From Pseudo-nitzschia pungens (lineage: Eukaryota > Bacillariophyta > Bacillariophyceae > Bacillariales > Bacillariaceae): a DNA stretch of 64,000 nt. Under the pieces are notes generated by a model, which saw nothing but the letters and a program-made list of their open reading frames with translations, ran no database searches and had not been told where the DNA came from. The stretch covers positions 5,750,896 to 5,814,895 of the forward strand of contig CM074762.1 in assembly GCA_037355855.1 (NCBI GenBank), given 5' to 3'. Shown one piece after another: positions 52,876 to 62,904 of this stretch (its first letter is position 1; every line of letters begins with the position of its first letter). A program made the position numbers and the translations under genes.

Positions 52876-53500
52876 AACGACGGCCGGTGCCCGAAATTAA
52901 GTAAGGTTGGCCGGCTATTGTACCAGATGGATCTGCCGCGCGCGCGCCCGAGTCCTGAGGGACAGTGCGAGCTGGACAGCCACGCTGATACGACTGCCGC
53001 CGGTTCCAATATGATCTTGCTTGAAGACCAAGTCGTCAGCCACGTCGATGTTCATCCCTTTTCGCCTGAGCTCGAGCCTATCAAGAACATTCCTATTGGG
53101 ACCTGTGTTACGGCCTACACAGATACCGACGGGAAAGTTTGGTTGATTTAGGCGACAAGTTGTCCCACAGCTTGATTTGTCCGAATCAGATACGGGACTG
53201 TCATCCCAATCGTGTCAGCAAAGCGCCCCGCCAGTACGATGAACAGTCCAGTCACTCCATCCATATTGACAATACCGATCCTGAAGATCCCCATGCGGGC
53301 CACACCCTCGACATCAAGCTCCTGCTTGATGGGGTCGTGTCCTATTTCCCTTCCCGCAAGCCAACCAAGCATGAAATGGCTACATGCGATCATGTCGTTG
53401 CTACCCGAGACTTCCCTTGGGATCCGAAGAGCAAGAAGTTCGAGCAAGCCGAAGAAGCCATCGACGGATCTCATCCGTTGAATCCGACGTTGTCTGTCCT
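52876..53500 (+). pseudogene. pol: Copia-2 Pol start (protease), truncated by gap
   Basis: In frame after the gag TGA. The protease motif CELDSHADT is near 52970. Relative to copia-1, about 22 bp are missing after ttgattta near 53150, creating a TAG and a frameshift. The downstream sequence matches copia-1 until the Ns. Confidence 0.8.
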
Positions 53501-54000
53501 NNNNNNNNNNNNNNNNNNNNNNNNNNNNNNNNNNNNNNNNNNNNNNNNNNNNNNNNNNNNNNNNNNNNNNNNNNNNNNNNNNNNNNNNNNNNNNNNNNNN
53601 NNNNNNNNNNNNNNNNNNNNNNNNNNNNNNNNNNNNNNNNNNNNNNNNNNNNNNNNNNNNNNNNNNNNNNNNNNNNNNNNNNNNNNNNNNNNNNNNNNNN
53701 NNNNNNNNNNNNNNNNNNNNNNNNNNNNNNNNNNNNNNNNNNNNNNNNNNNNNNNNNNNNNNNNNNNNNNNNNNNNNNNNNNNNNNNNNNNNNNNNNNNN
53801 NNNNNNNNNNNNNNNNNNNNNNNNNNNNNNNNNNNNNNNNNNNNNNNNNNNNNNNNNNNNNNNNNNNNNNNNNNNNNNNNNNNNNNNNNNNNNNNNNNNN
53901 NNNNNNNNNNNNNNNNNNNNNNNNNNNNNNNNNNNNNNNNNNNNNNNNNNNNNNNNNNNNNNNNNNNNNNNNNNNNNNNNNNNNNNNNNNNNNNNNNNNN
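53501..54000. other. Assembly gap, 500 N
   Basis: Exactly 500 Ns, probably a placeholder of unknown true size. Sequence on the two sides should not be assumed adjacent: the right side is not copia-2. Confidence 0.95.
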
Positions 54001-54480
54001 TATTTTAATAAATACCATAGCATAGACAGTTGCAATACAATTAATACAAAAATACCACAACATGCTGTGTTGCTATCATGGTGCCATGGGGGATGTTCAA
54101 TGTAGGATCTGTACCAGACCTACATACCCTAGTAGCCCTTAGCAACAGGATCATAGCATGTACAGGATGCTATGAGGTGTGCTTAGCAAGGGTGCTGGGT
54201 CCCAATGTAGGGATCTGTACCAAAGCTACATACCCTAGCTACTGGATGCTACTGGGGATGCTACTGGATGTATGAAGATATTCAAGATGGATGCTATGGA
54301 CTGTGCTAATGCTCCTGTGTAGGGAAGTGTACTGGGGCTACATGCGCTAGCACCCAGTAACTATCTACAAGGTGCTAGAGCTGAGTGCTACAGGCTTAGC
54401 ATACAGGCTTAGCATACAGGCTTAGCATACAGGCTTAGCATACACCAGGCTTAGCATACAGGCTTAGCATACAGGCTTAG
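54001..54480. repeat. Diverged relative of the copia LTR sequence, with 14-bp repeats
   Basis: From about 54268 (tatgaagatattcaag) the order of motifs follows the first ~170 bp of the copia LTR: gtgctaatgctcctgtgtag, gtactggggctaca, aggtgctagagctgagtgct, then tandem ggcttagcataca units (about 54388-54478). Before it, 54100-54240 repeats ggatctgtaccagacctacataccc twice, recalling the 135-bp array at 29 kb. No gene. Confidence 0.7.
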
Positions 54481-54528
54481 TAGTTGTTATGGCATGCTAC
54501 ACAGTCTGCTACTACTTCGTACGCTACT

Positions 54529-54925
54529 GGGTGGAATACTTGGTACGTCAGTACTTGGTACACTGCTACTACTTGGTGGAATACTTGGTACGCCAGTACT
54601 TGGTACACTGCTACTACTTGGTGGAATACTTGGTACGTCAGTACTTGGTACACTACTACTTGGTGGAATACTTGGTACGCCAGTACTTGGTACACTACTA
54701 CTTGGTGGAATACTTGGTACGCCAGTACTTGGTACACTACTACTTGGTGGAATACTTGGTACGTCAGTACTTGGTACACTACTTGGTGGAATACTTAGTG
54801 CACCAGTACTTGGTACGCCAGTACTTGGTACACTACTTAGTTCACCAGTACTTGGTGTGCTACTTAGTACACTACTGGGTATACCACTTGGTACACTACT
54901 TGGTACACTTCTACTTGGTACGCTG
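54529..54925. repeat. Tandem repeat, ~42-45-bp unit of ggaatacttggtacgtcagt
   Basis: About six units with variants (gtcag/gccag, actgctactac/actacta), then degenerate acttggtac units. All three plus-strand frames stay open only because of the repeat. It may be rDNA spacer sequence, given the 18S start downstream. Confidence 0.9.
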
Positions 54926-55345
54926 CAGTGCTTGGTGTAGTGAGCTACTTGGTGTGTGGTGGTGTTCAGTGTGTGGTGGTACTTAGCTAGTGTGTTGTAG
55001 ACTGGTAGTCCATACTCTTAGGCCCAGTACCCTCTGTAAAACCCCCCATAGCAACATTGCTAGGCGCTGTCCTGTAGATATTCTCAGACGAGAAGCCCTG
55101 TCCTGGATTCAAAAATGTGTTTGTTTGTTATTGTATATTTTTCTTTTGGGAACAATTTGCTTCCATGTCCTTTGTTACAATCATAGTTGTTAAATAATGA
55201 ATATGTATCAAGTGGTTGAATTATAATGACAATGATACGTTATTGGTATGTTGTTTGATGTGTTGTGATTGGCAAGAACTCCTCTGCTTACTTCCTGTGG
55301 GTGGGAGGTGATTTATAATCTGGCTTACTACCTTGTTCCCCAGTA
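54926..55345. other. Non-coding, spacer-like
   Basis: No gene or clear repeat recognised. Confidence 0.4.
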
Positions 55346-55495
55346 TAGAGGTTGGCTGTACATCCAGGTTCCCCGTACATCCAGGTTCCCCGTACGTCGA
55401 GGTTGGCTGTACATCCAGGTTCCCCGTACATCCAGGTTCCCCGTACGTCGAGGTTGGCTGTACATCCAGGTTCCCCGTACATCCAGGATCCCTAC
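55346..55495. repeat. Tandem repeat, 51-bp unit made of 17-bp subunits
   Basis: gttggctgtacatccagg begins at 55351, 55402 and 55453, a 51-bp period. Each unit is three diverged copies of gtacatccaggttcccc. Confidence 0.9.
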
Positions 55496-56296
55496 CCTTG
55501 TGGCACGAGGCCCAGCATGCACTTGCATCGTGCATGTGACCAAGGTTCACTCTTAACATGTTTTCGAATGTCTTTTTTTTCGATGAAAAGACAAAGTGGA
55601 TGTTTTCTTTTCAGGTTAATTATTCATGCAATTTATAGGAAGGGTAGTGGTCTACGACCGCCCAACCAGCCATCATGCTCCTAGTACGGTAATCTGCTAG
55701 TGAAATTTGGTGGAAAGACGAAGCACGAGACATGCTGAGATTTCGATCACTGCATAGTCCCCTGTTGATTCTTTTCAACCTTTGATCACAGCAGTGTGTG
55801 CCCAACCGAGTGTTTTGGTGAAATTAACACGACGAAACTTCGTGTTAGTTCAAAAAGGCTTGTTTTGCCTTGCTGCCCTTTCGTGAGCGGAAGGTGCAGA
55901 AGATGAAACACTCAGTTTTGACACAATCAAAACGATCAGATTTTAGCAGGGTTGAGCACATGCTGTAACCCGCGACAATCTTTGTTGATATACTGTTCTG
56001 CAATGCAAATAGTATGTTAAAAATCAGATAGTTACTGAGACCTTGTAGTATTGCAGCATTGCATGCTATGATGGGAAACTGTAGCATCAATCTTCCAGCA
56101 GGGGATCAGATGCGTCTAGTTGCTTTGAACTAGTCCTGATGACTCCTTGCTTGGAGGATGAACTTGTTCAACTTGGTTTATCACCACTGTCTATGACAGT
56201 GATGACAAAATCACTGTTTAACTTTGCTTAAAGACTTTGAACTTGCTTCACACACAGAGTTGTTTCTCGCCTGTGAAGTTATGTTTTAACTTTAGC
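55496..56296. other. Non-coding, possible external transcribed spacer
   Basis: It lies directly upstream of the 18S start. About 56180-56215 has a short hairpin (cactgtctatgacagtg). No coding frame supported. The ETS role is inferred from position only. Confidence 0.4.
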
Positions 56297-56540
56297 AACC
56301 TGGTTGATTCTGCCAGTAGTCATACGCTCGTCTCAAAGATTAAGCCATGCATGTCTAAGTATAAATATTTTACTTTGAAACTGCGAACGGCTCATTATAT
56401 CAGTTATAGTTTATTTGATAGTCCCTTACTACTTGGATACCCGTAGTAATTCTAGAGCTAATACATGCGTCAATACCCTTCTGGGGTAGTATTTATTAGA
56501 TTGAAACCAACCCCTTCGGGGTGATGTGGTGATTCATAAT
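56297..56540 (+). rRNA. 18S rRNA gene, 5' ~244 nt only
   Basis: Starts AACCTGGTTGAT and continues through universally conserved small-subunit landmarks: gccagtagtcatacgc, agattaagccatgcatgtct, aactgcgaacggctcattat, ggatacccgtagtaattcta and gagctaatacatgcg, up to gatgtggtgattcataat. Expansion sequence and spacing are diatom-like. One base differs from the usual start (gattctgcc for gatcctgcc). After 56540 the similarity ends abruptly where 18S would continue with aagcttgcgg; the non-LTR element follows in antisense. Truncated, so not a functional rRNA as it stands. Confidence 0.9.
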
Positions 56541-57003
56541 GGAAATATCTAATTTAAACTCCCGACTCAGCTAGCAAAGTTGCACTAAGTGCACAAGCTG
56601 ACATGAGCTCACGGAGCGCTGGCGCCACTAAAATGCGTATGGTTTTAGTGGAGCGGGCAAGTTAAGAGTGATGATGTACACTCTGGAGCGAGCCTAGTGT
56701 TCGTTCCAGAGTTCGATCGAGTCAGTGCTGGAAGATCCGGGTTCCTTTAACATATAACAATCAACCACAGCGTCGAACGCAGCAGAAGACAGTCGAGATC
56801 CGGGTTCCTTGTACGAGAGATGGTAGTGGTGGTAATGGTGGTGAGCAAGTGGTGGAGTGGGTGGGGAGCGAAGATTGGGAGAGTGGTGAGCGAAGGTTCT
56901 ATACGTCCAGGTTCCTTAAACACTTAACAATCGACCGCGAAGTCGATTGTAAAGGAGCTGTGAACAGAAGGAGGAAAAAGAGAAGTTCAAAAGCACCTTG
57001 TGC
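56541..57003 (-). other. 3' untranslated region of the non-LTR retrotransposon
   Basis: Lies between the ORF2 stop and the 18S junction. It contains two diverged copies of a ~45-bp block (ggttccttTaacatataacaatc and ggttccttaaacacttaacaatc, about 56750 and 56918) and a third gatccgggttcctt at about 56795. No poly-A or microsatellite tail is seen at the junction. Confidence 0.55.
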
Positions 57004-60000
57004 TCAGGAACGTGAACCGAAGAATCTGGTAATTGAGGCTTGATGGGTCGAGTCTACTGGGTGTTGGTAAATGGGCGCTGATGTGTTTGGGTGAGTGGAA
57101 TCAAACTGAGTGATTGGGGTGGTGTTTGCCCGGTGACGGCTTGCGGACCTGGGCATACGGTGAAAGCGCATGTTATTGCGGTTCATGGTGGCGGTACGTT
57201 GTTGGCGGCGGATGGTGTTCAGAGCACCTGTGCGAACGGGTTGGAAATAGGTGTAAATCGCTCCGGTGTCTTGTACGGTGGATGATTCCGCAAGTTGGAT
57301 GCTGTTGTGAATGGCTTGGGTGTTACTGGCTATGAAAGACGCTAAGGCGTCATCGGTGCTATTTTGTAGAAAATCTTGGTGATCACGGGGGAACAAAAAG
57401 TCGTCACAGGGTCGAACTTTGGGTCTGAGTGCGAGGAGAGCCTTAACCTGAGTATTAAGGCGATCGCGGTACAAGGTCGAGGTTGCGGTGTTGCCGTGGG
57501 TATCTTGGTTGCGTTGGAGCCACAGGGTATGAGTGGCTTTGATTAGATGCGCTGCGATTTGAGAGCCGCCACGAGTGGGCTCTAATTTCTCGGCGGGTGA
57601 ACCGACGGTGACCCACTGAGTGGTGAGTCGTCCCATAAATGCGTGTTCCCAACCTATAGTGTGTTGGGAGTGAAGTGCGGATGAAAATGAAACGGGATAT
57701 TTGTCTGGTGAGACAGAGCCCGTGTCCAGATACTCGGTGAGGCTCGAGCAGAGGCAATCGATACGGGTATGATCGAACCCGTGGGCAGGGAGTAATTTGC
57801 GGAGATTGCTGATGCATTCGCGGCGCCATTGGATACGGGATGGGTGGGGGCAACGTAGCATATGGGAAAAGGTTTCAGGTGCGGCACACAGCGGGCACGA
57901 ATCCACCGACTGGTAATTCCACTTTTTGAGGATGGCATTGGTGGGAAGGAGGCGGTGACAAAGTTTAACAAGCGTGGGTGAGTGAGTGAAGGTTTTCACG
58001 GCGGCTTCGTAGGCGGGCCAGTTGATGGAGTCGACTGTGGCGGGAGTCCATTGAAACCGTTGTTGGACATACTGGAAATAACGGGGTCGGGAATAAGCGT
58101 CGAGGAGATTGGATCTGTAGTTGGATGTGACCGCTTTACCAGAGAGATATAAAATGGCGGGACATGCGGGCACGGGAAGGACGGTGTAGTCTGGGTCAAG
58201 TTGACGTCGGCGGGTATCGGCAAGTTCGTCGACGAGAACATTCAGTTCGGCTTCCCAGCTGAGTTGAGCGTTGGCGTTATCATCTTGGTGGCCTTTCACA
58301 TGTTTGTACTTGGGTCGAAGGTCGAAGTCCCGCGTTGTTTGAAAGATCTGCTCAGTGAGATCGAACTGGGATTGAAGAGTGACATTCGGATACGGTGTGG
58401 AGTAGTGAGCATGCGATTTCCCGCGGGCGCCTACTTCTTGGTTATCGCAGTAAAAATGGGTGCCCGTAATATTGAGATCGTCAAATTCTTGGTAATAGGC
58501 TAGAAAGAGGGTAGCGGCGAGTTGGCCAGCAGCCTCGGCGCGAAAGGAGCATTGTGACCCCGAGCACTGAGCGGAGCCAGTGACGAGTTGTTCTGTGGGG
58601 GATGCAACGACCCACGCAAAGGCCATCACATCGTCTTTGCCAGAACCATCGGAGACCACGATGAGATGATTGAATTCAAGTTGGGCGGCTCTAATGGCAG
58701 AAGGATCGGTGTGAAATACGATATTGGCAAGGAGGGCTTGAGCCCACGGTGGTTTCGTGGTAAGGAAATCGTTCCATGTGAGGATGTCGGAGTGAGGGTG
58801 TGGCGGTTGGGGAACGCGGGGTGGATACACCGTCAGAGCTCCCGTTGTGGATTGGCTTACGGCGGTGGGATAGCTATCTGGTGAAGGATGAAATTCTGGT
58901 GTGGTGGTGTGAAGTTGGGGATTGGGACCCATGGTGTAGTGAAGCCAAGATGAATTGCGCTGAACACTCACGCGCGATGAGGATGGAGTTGCGTACGACT
59001 GCCACACACCAAGAGAGCTGTGGGTGGAGAGCCAAGGGCCGGGGATGAAGTCGGGGAGTAGGGCTTTACTGCCTGGGCGGGTGAAGCTTGTGAGAAACTG
59101 GCGGAACTTTGTCCATGTGGCTGGACCTGGACGAGGTTGGTGGGGATACGTGCGTGTGGGAGAATAGATAGAATCTTGTTTTCCTTGGAAAATGCTGGAA
59201 CGGATATGAGTACCCTGAATGTTACAAATTTCGCTGAGGTATGTAACCCGTAAATGCAACCGCGCAAAGTTGATGCATTGAATGGTACTTGGGGGCAGCG
59301 ACGAATTAATGGCAACATCCATGATGGCGGTGTCGTGTTCGCGGAGAGGTCGGGGGAGATATGGATCCAGCAGTTCGATATGGCCGTCGACAGAGTGTAG
59401 GTATGTCCGTACAGCGGGGATGAACCGGCCTGCAATATGAGGCAGGGGAATTTCTGGATTGGACAGGATGGGAAAAGAGACGCCACAATACAGTTGGGTC
59501 CAAGCTTGCAGAATATGAAGCAGGCGGCCGCAATCTTCGTGTGGGGTACGCCAGTGCTTCAGGAAATGGAGGGTTTTTTCAGTGCCATCGACGGCGGTGA
59601 GCTCGGGAATTCCGATACCGGCCACCGATTTTGGAGCTTGTACAAGCGGTCGAGCGGTGGTTGCTTTATAGCCGCAACTCTGGAGAATGGGGCGGCGATA
59701 GATACGTTCGATGGTACCAAGTTGCTTGGGGGAAAGGAAGGATTGAGGAATGGCATATTCAAGAGATGGACGAAGGACAGAATCGTACATAAGGCGTGCA
59801 ATGGGTTTACTGAAACCGCAAGATTGAATCGCGCGAGAAGTGTTTCGAGCCGTGGTACATAAAACGGTGGCTTGAGTGTGGTATTGAGAGCTGGGGGCTT
59901 TGTGGTGGCCGAGGTTTTTGCGTGGCTGCGCGATCGATTTGGCGTGGACCTGGATCTGCTGAGAGCGGGCATCGCGTAGAAAGACCTCTCCGTCGTACTT

Positions 60001-62904
60001 GGTTACAAGTTGCGGGCGGCCACTGGAATCGAAGGTGTAATAAATGATATGGAAACCGCATTTGGGAAGTTCAAGTTTCCCACCGGAGGCCCACAGCAAG
60101 TCGTTCCATAACTGAGAATCGGCGCGCATGCGGGAGACCAATGTGGTGATGGGTTCGGAGGGATCGCTGGCGGTGATGCACGTGGAATCATCGACAAAGC
60201 CGATGATGCTCATAAACATGGTCTGGGAACCGTCAGGGGACATGAATTTCATACCGTGTGCTCTGGAGGCATGGGCTTGAAATAATTTACTGGAGATAAA
60301 ACACCAGATCATCGGGCTGTTGCCGGAGCCCTGGCCGGTCCCGTGGATGGGGAAATCGGAGCTGTGAGTGTAACCCGAAGGTGAGACCTGGGAGGATACT
60401 TTGAGACGGAAGAGGGCAGTGCTGAGCGTGTTGGCGTGAAGGTTGGTGATGTTCTGGTGGATGCCGTATCCGCGGGCAGCCAAGCTGGAGAGGGGCATCA
60501 GAATTCTGTCGTAGCAAGATGCAGCATCGTTATCAAAGTTGGCAAAGGGTGTTCTGGTGAGCATGGAGTAATCGAGTCGGAGTTCTTCCAGAAGAGTGAT
60601 GGTTTGGCAATCGCGTCCGGGACAACCGCCATATTGACCTCGGCTTATGGTATCATTTTTGCGGGCTCGTTGGATGGATTGATTCCATTTGAGGCCCATA
60701 AGAAAATTCCAGTCGGCTTCGTAGAGGTGAATAACTCGGAGGCGGTGAATCTTGACGTTGCCGGGTTCTTTGTAGATCATCATGTTGATGACATTATTCC
60801 AGCGGGTGAGGGAGTACGAATGGGATATGGCAAAGTTGAGAACTTGGGTGTACATGGCTGCGAGCTTTGTCTGGATTCCCTGGAGGTGTTCCGTTTCTTC
60901 TTCAGATAGATGGGGATCGAGGGAGCGGAATAGAGCTTTGTAGTGGCCAAGGTGACGTCCACTGGGAGAGGTGGATGTTTCTTCTTTCCACTTGCTGAAC
61001 TTGCGGCGGAAGTCTTCGGTGGTGACATGTGGCGGAATGCAATCAAGAGGTACAGAGGCTTTCATCTGAGTCAGGAGCATGGTCGGGGGGTCAGGAATAA
61101 CGGGATTCGTGTATGAACCCTCGAGGACGTGAGTCGCTTGAGGGCTTATCCCGTTCCAAGGGAAATGGTTGGAGAGCGGTGGTTGTGTAAACGGGGTGCC
61201 GTCGGTCTCTGCCTGGCCGAAGTGACGGCGATTGCGGAGTTTGAGATAGTACTCAATGTCGGACGGGTTGGTGACTTCGCGCCACTGATCTGGACGCTTG
61301 AGGGATTTGGGATCCACGAGGATTGTATCCGGGGATGGAGGGGGGTCGTGTGGAGTGGGCCACGCTAGGGGGACTTCAAGGCGCTGAATTCCCTGGGAGG
61401 ATTGTGTTTTGCCTCTGGCGAATCTGAGCCGTTGGTAGGCTCGGATTTTGGTTTCCTGTTTGCGGAGCTGGGTGAGAATCGCGGCTTGGGGGAGGTTGCC
61501 TTCAGAAGTGGCAATGCGGGCGTGATCTAAGAGCATGGCGTCACGGTGAGTGGCCGAGTCGCGAATGCATTGTTTGAGATCGTGCCTGAGGGATATGACT
61601 TGGGAATGGGCTTCGGTGACTGAGATGTCGTGGGGAATGGCAATGCCGAATGACACGGCTCGGGTGATAAGTGGGAGGCAATCTCGGCCACGGTGAAGTT
61701 TGTGGTGGAGTTGGCTCCAAACGGAGAGGGTGCGGCGGATGTCGTGGAGTTTAATGCTCCAAAATCCCGGACGTGGTCGGCGGCACTGCTTTTCGGCGTG
61801 AAGACAGGCTCTGGTGATGTCGCGATCGATGGATTCGAGGGTGTCAAGATTTGGAGTGGCAGATTTGAGCGCTTGTGTTAAACGGGAGAAAACAGAGTGC
61901 TCGTCGAGGTACTTGTGAAGGGCTGTCAGATACGCAGTGACGGATTTGCTGTCTTTGCTGTGTAATGCGCGTCCCGCGGGAGAGGGGAGGACAGCGTCGG
62001 TGGAGCCAAAGAGTTTATGGGAATTGAAGTCCACGAAGAACGCTCTGTGATCTCCACGAGTGCGGTAAGAAAATGGTTCGTAGGTGATAGCGGTGATGGC
62101 GTGCAGGAGGGACATACTTCCGAGAATGTAATCAATTCTGGTGGATCCCCGAATGTGGGTGCCAAATTCTGGGCAGGACGGGTGAATTTCTGACCAGTAA
62201 TCCATGAGACTGAACTGATCGCGTAACTGGCTCGTGATCTGTTGGCCATTTGGACCTTCGTTCCAATCACCAAGAAGAAGATAGTGGAGGTGAGCGGAAG
62301 AGGTGGTGCGTTGGTGATGCAAAAACTTGATGAGATCCTGACGGAAATGTAGTTCGGGATCAGGGTTTGTGAAGCCCTGAGTGGCGAGTAGGGTGGCTTG
62401 TTGGTTGTATGCGGAGTTGTTGTTGACGCTACCGCTGGATGTAGCTCGGTAGACGGAGACGATAAGGATGTGCTTATTACCTTTGGCATTAAGCAGTTGC
62501 CACGTCCAACGGCCGAGAGAGTCGCGGCCACTTTTGAGAATCCGTCCAGCGGTGGGAGTAAAGCATATCATGCTCGCGCCACCTGGTTTGTAATCGGCCT
62601 TGGCGCTTGGGAGAGTGCTTGAGGTCCAGATGGCTTTGGCGTGCGGATCGACTTTGGAGAGTGCGGTGAAGAGATGATGACGGACACTGATTTGGAGAGT
62701 GTCAAGGTTGGGTTCGGAAAAGCATTGGAGGTCAATGTCCATATCTTGGAGCTGACGGAGTTCAGCTTCGATGGTGGGAGTGCGGAGGCCGTTGCAGTTG
62801 TAGGAGGAAAGGCGGAAGGTGTCAGAGGCTTTGGGAGCTATTGGGTGACCAATTGCGTCTTGTTTCTGTAGGGAGTATGCTGCGGAGGGGACTGTTAGGA
62901 GCGT
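57004..62904 (-). CDS. Non-LTR retrotransposon ORF2 (endonuclease, reverse transcriptase, RNase H)
   Basis: The open frame runs from 62904 to TGA at 57004-57006; the first ATG is at 62742 (1912 residues). The essential N-terminal APE motif (SYNCNGLR, about 62788-62802) lies upstream of that ATG, so translation must start earlier, by frameshift from ORF1 or a non-AUG start. Numbered from the ATG: APE motifs LLLGDWNEGPNG (155-166), RIDYILG (202-208) and GDHRAFF (230-236). RT: NFDNDAASCYDRI (735-747), GTGQGSGNSP (801-810), catalytic FVDD (849-852). RNase H: VVSDGSGKDD, FRAEAAG, FYCDN, VKGHQDD. A CCHC zinc finger (CPLCAAPETFSHMLRC) is near 1680. Makes and inserts cDNA by target-primed reverse transcription. 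Confidence 0.92.
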   Translation of the reverse strand, partial: TLLTVPSAAYSLQKQDAIGHPIAPKASDTFRLSSYNCNGLRTPTIEAELRQLQDMDIDLQCFSEPNLDTLQISVRHHLFTALSKVDPHAKAIWTSSTLPSAKADYKPGGASMICFTPTAGRILKSGRDSLGRWTWQLLNAKGNKHILIVSVYRATSSGSVNNNSAYNQQATLLATQGFTNPDPELHFRQDLIKFLHHQRTTSSAHLHYLLLGDWNEGPNGQQITSQLRDQFSLMDYWSEIHPSCPEFGTHIRGSTRIDYILGSMSLLHAITAITYEPFSYRTRGDHRAFFVDFNSHKLFGSTDAVLPSPAGRALHSKDSKSVTAYLTALHKYLDEHSVFSRLTQALKSATPNLDTLESIDRDITRACLHAEKQCRRPRPGFWSIKLHDIRRTLSVWSQLHHKLHRGRDCLPLITRAVSFGIAIPHDISVTEAHSQVISLRHDLKQCIRDSATHRDAMLLDHARIATSEGNLPQAAILTQLRKQETKIRAYQRLRFARGKTQSSQGIQRLEVPLAWPTPHDPPPSPDTILVDPKSLKRPDQWREVTNPSDIEYYLKLRNRRHFGQAETDGTPFTQPPLSNHFPWNGISPQATHVLEGSYTNPVIPDPPTMLLTQMKASVPLDCIPPHVTTEDFRRKFSKWKEETSTSPSGRHLGHYKALFRSLDPHLSEEETEHLQGIQTKLAAMYTQVLNFAISHSYSLTRWNNVINMMIYKEPGNVKIHRLRVIHLYEADWNFLMGLKWNQSIQRARKNDTISRGQYGGCPGRDCQTITLLEELRLDYSMLTRTPFANFDNDAASCYDRILMPLSSLAARGYGIHQNITNLHANTLSTALFRLKVSSQVSPSGYTHSSDFPIHGTGQGSGNSPMIWCFISSKLFQAHASRAHGMKFMSPDGSQTMFMSIIGFVDDSTCITASDPSEPITTLVSRMRADSQLWNDLLWASGGKLELPKCGFHIIYYTFDSSGRPQLVTKYDGEVFLRDARSQQIQVHAKSIAQPRKNLGHHKAPSSQYHTQATVLCTTARNTSRAIQSCGFSKPIARLMYDSVLRPSLEYAIPQSFLSPKQLGTIERIYRRPILQSCGYKATTARPLVQAPKSVAGIGIPELTAVDGTEKTLHFLKHWRTPHEDCGRLLHILQAWTQLYCGVSFPILSNPEIPLPHIAGRFIPAVRTYLHSVDGHIELLDPYLPRPLREHDTAIMDVAINSSLPPSTIQCINFARLHLRVTYLSEICNIQGTHIRSSIFQGKQDSIYSPTRTYPHQPRPGPATWTKFRQFLTSFTRPGSKALLPDFIPGPWLSTHSSLGVWQSYATPSSSRVSVQRNSSWLHYTMGPNPQLHTTTPEFHPSPDSYPTAVSQSTTGALTVYPPRVPQPPHPHSDILTWNDFLTTKPPWAQALLANIVFHTDPSAIRAAQLEFNHLIVVSDGSGKDDVMAFAWVVASPTEQLVTGSAQCSGSQCSFRAEAAGQLAATLFLAYYQEFDDLNITGTHFYCDNQEVGARGKSHAHYSTPYPNVTLQSQFDLTEQIFQTTRDFDLRPKYKHVKGHQDDNANAQLSWEAELNVLVDELADTRRRQLDPDYTVLPVPACPAILYLSGKAVTSNYRSNLLDAYSRPRYFQYVQQRFQWTPATVDSINWPAYEAAVKTFTHSPTLVKLCHRLLPTNAILKKWNYQSVDSCPLCAAPETFSHMLRCPHPSRIQWRRECISNLRKLLPAHGFDHTRIDCLCSSLTEYLDTGSVSPDKYPVSFSSALHSQHTIGWEHAFMGRLTTQWVTVGSPAEKLEPTRGGSQIAAHLIKATHTLWLQRNQDTHGNTATSTLYRDRLNTQVKALLALRPKVRPCDDFLFPRDHQDFLQNSTDDALASFIASNTQAIHNSIQLAESSTVQDTGAIYTYFQPVRTGALNTIRRQQRTATMNRNNMRFHRMPRSASRHRANTTPITQFDSTHPNTSAPIYQHPVDSTHQASITRFFGSRS

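Larger units (their letters stand above)
40286..53500 (+). mobile_element. Ty1/copia retrotransposon (copia-2), interrupted by gypsy-B and cut by the assembly gap
   Basis: Same family as copia-1: 5' LTR 40286-41212, leader to 42099, gag 42100-43898 continued at 52665-52875, then start of pol to the Ns at 53501. The 3' half and 3' LTR are not seen. Broken by a CGA-to-TGA change in gag (43273), the gypsy-B insertion in gag (43900/52665) and a ~22-bp deletion in pol (near 53150). Confidence 0.9.

Noticed and set aside
53139..54063. Open frames running through the N block
   Set aside because: They exist only because Ns contain no stops; the copia-2 reading ends at 53500.
54484..54986. Three overlapping plus-strand open frames of Tyr/Trp/Leu repeats
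   Set aside because: Products of the ~42-45-bp tandem repeat; composition is repetitive in every frame.
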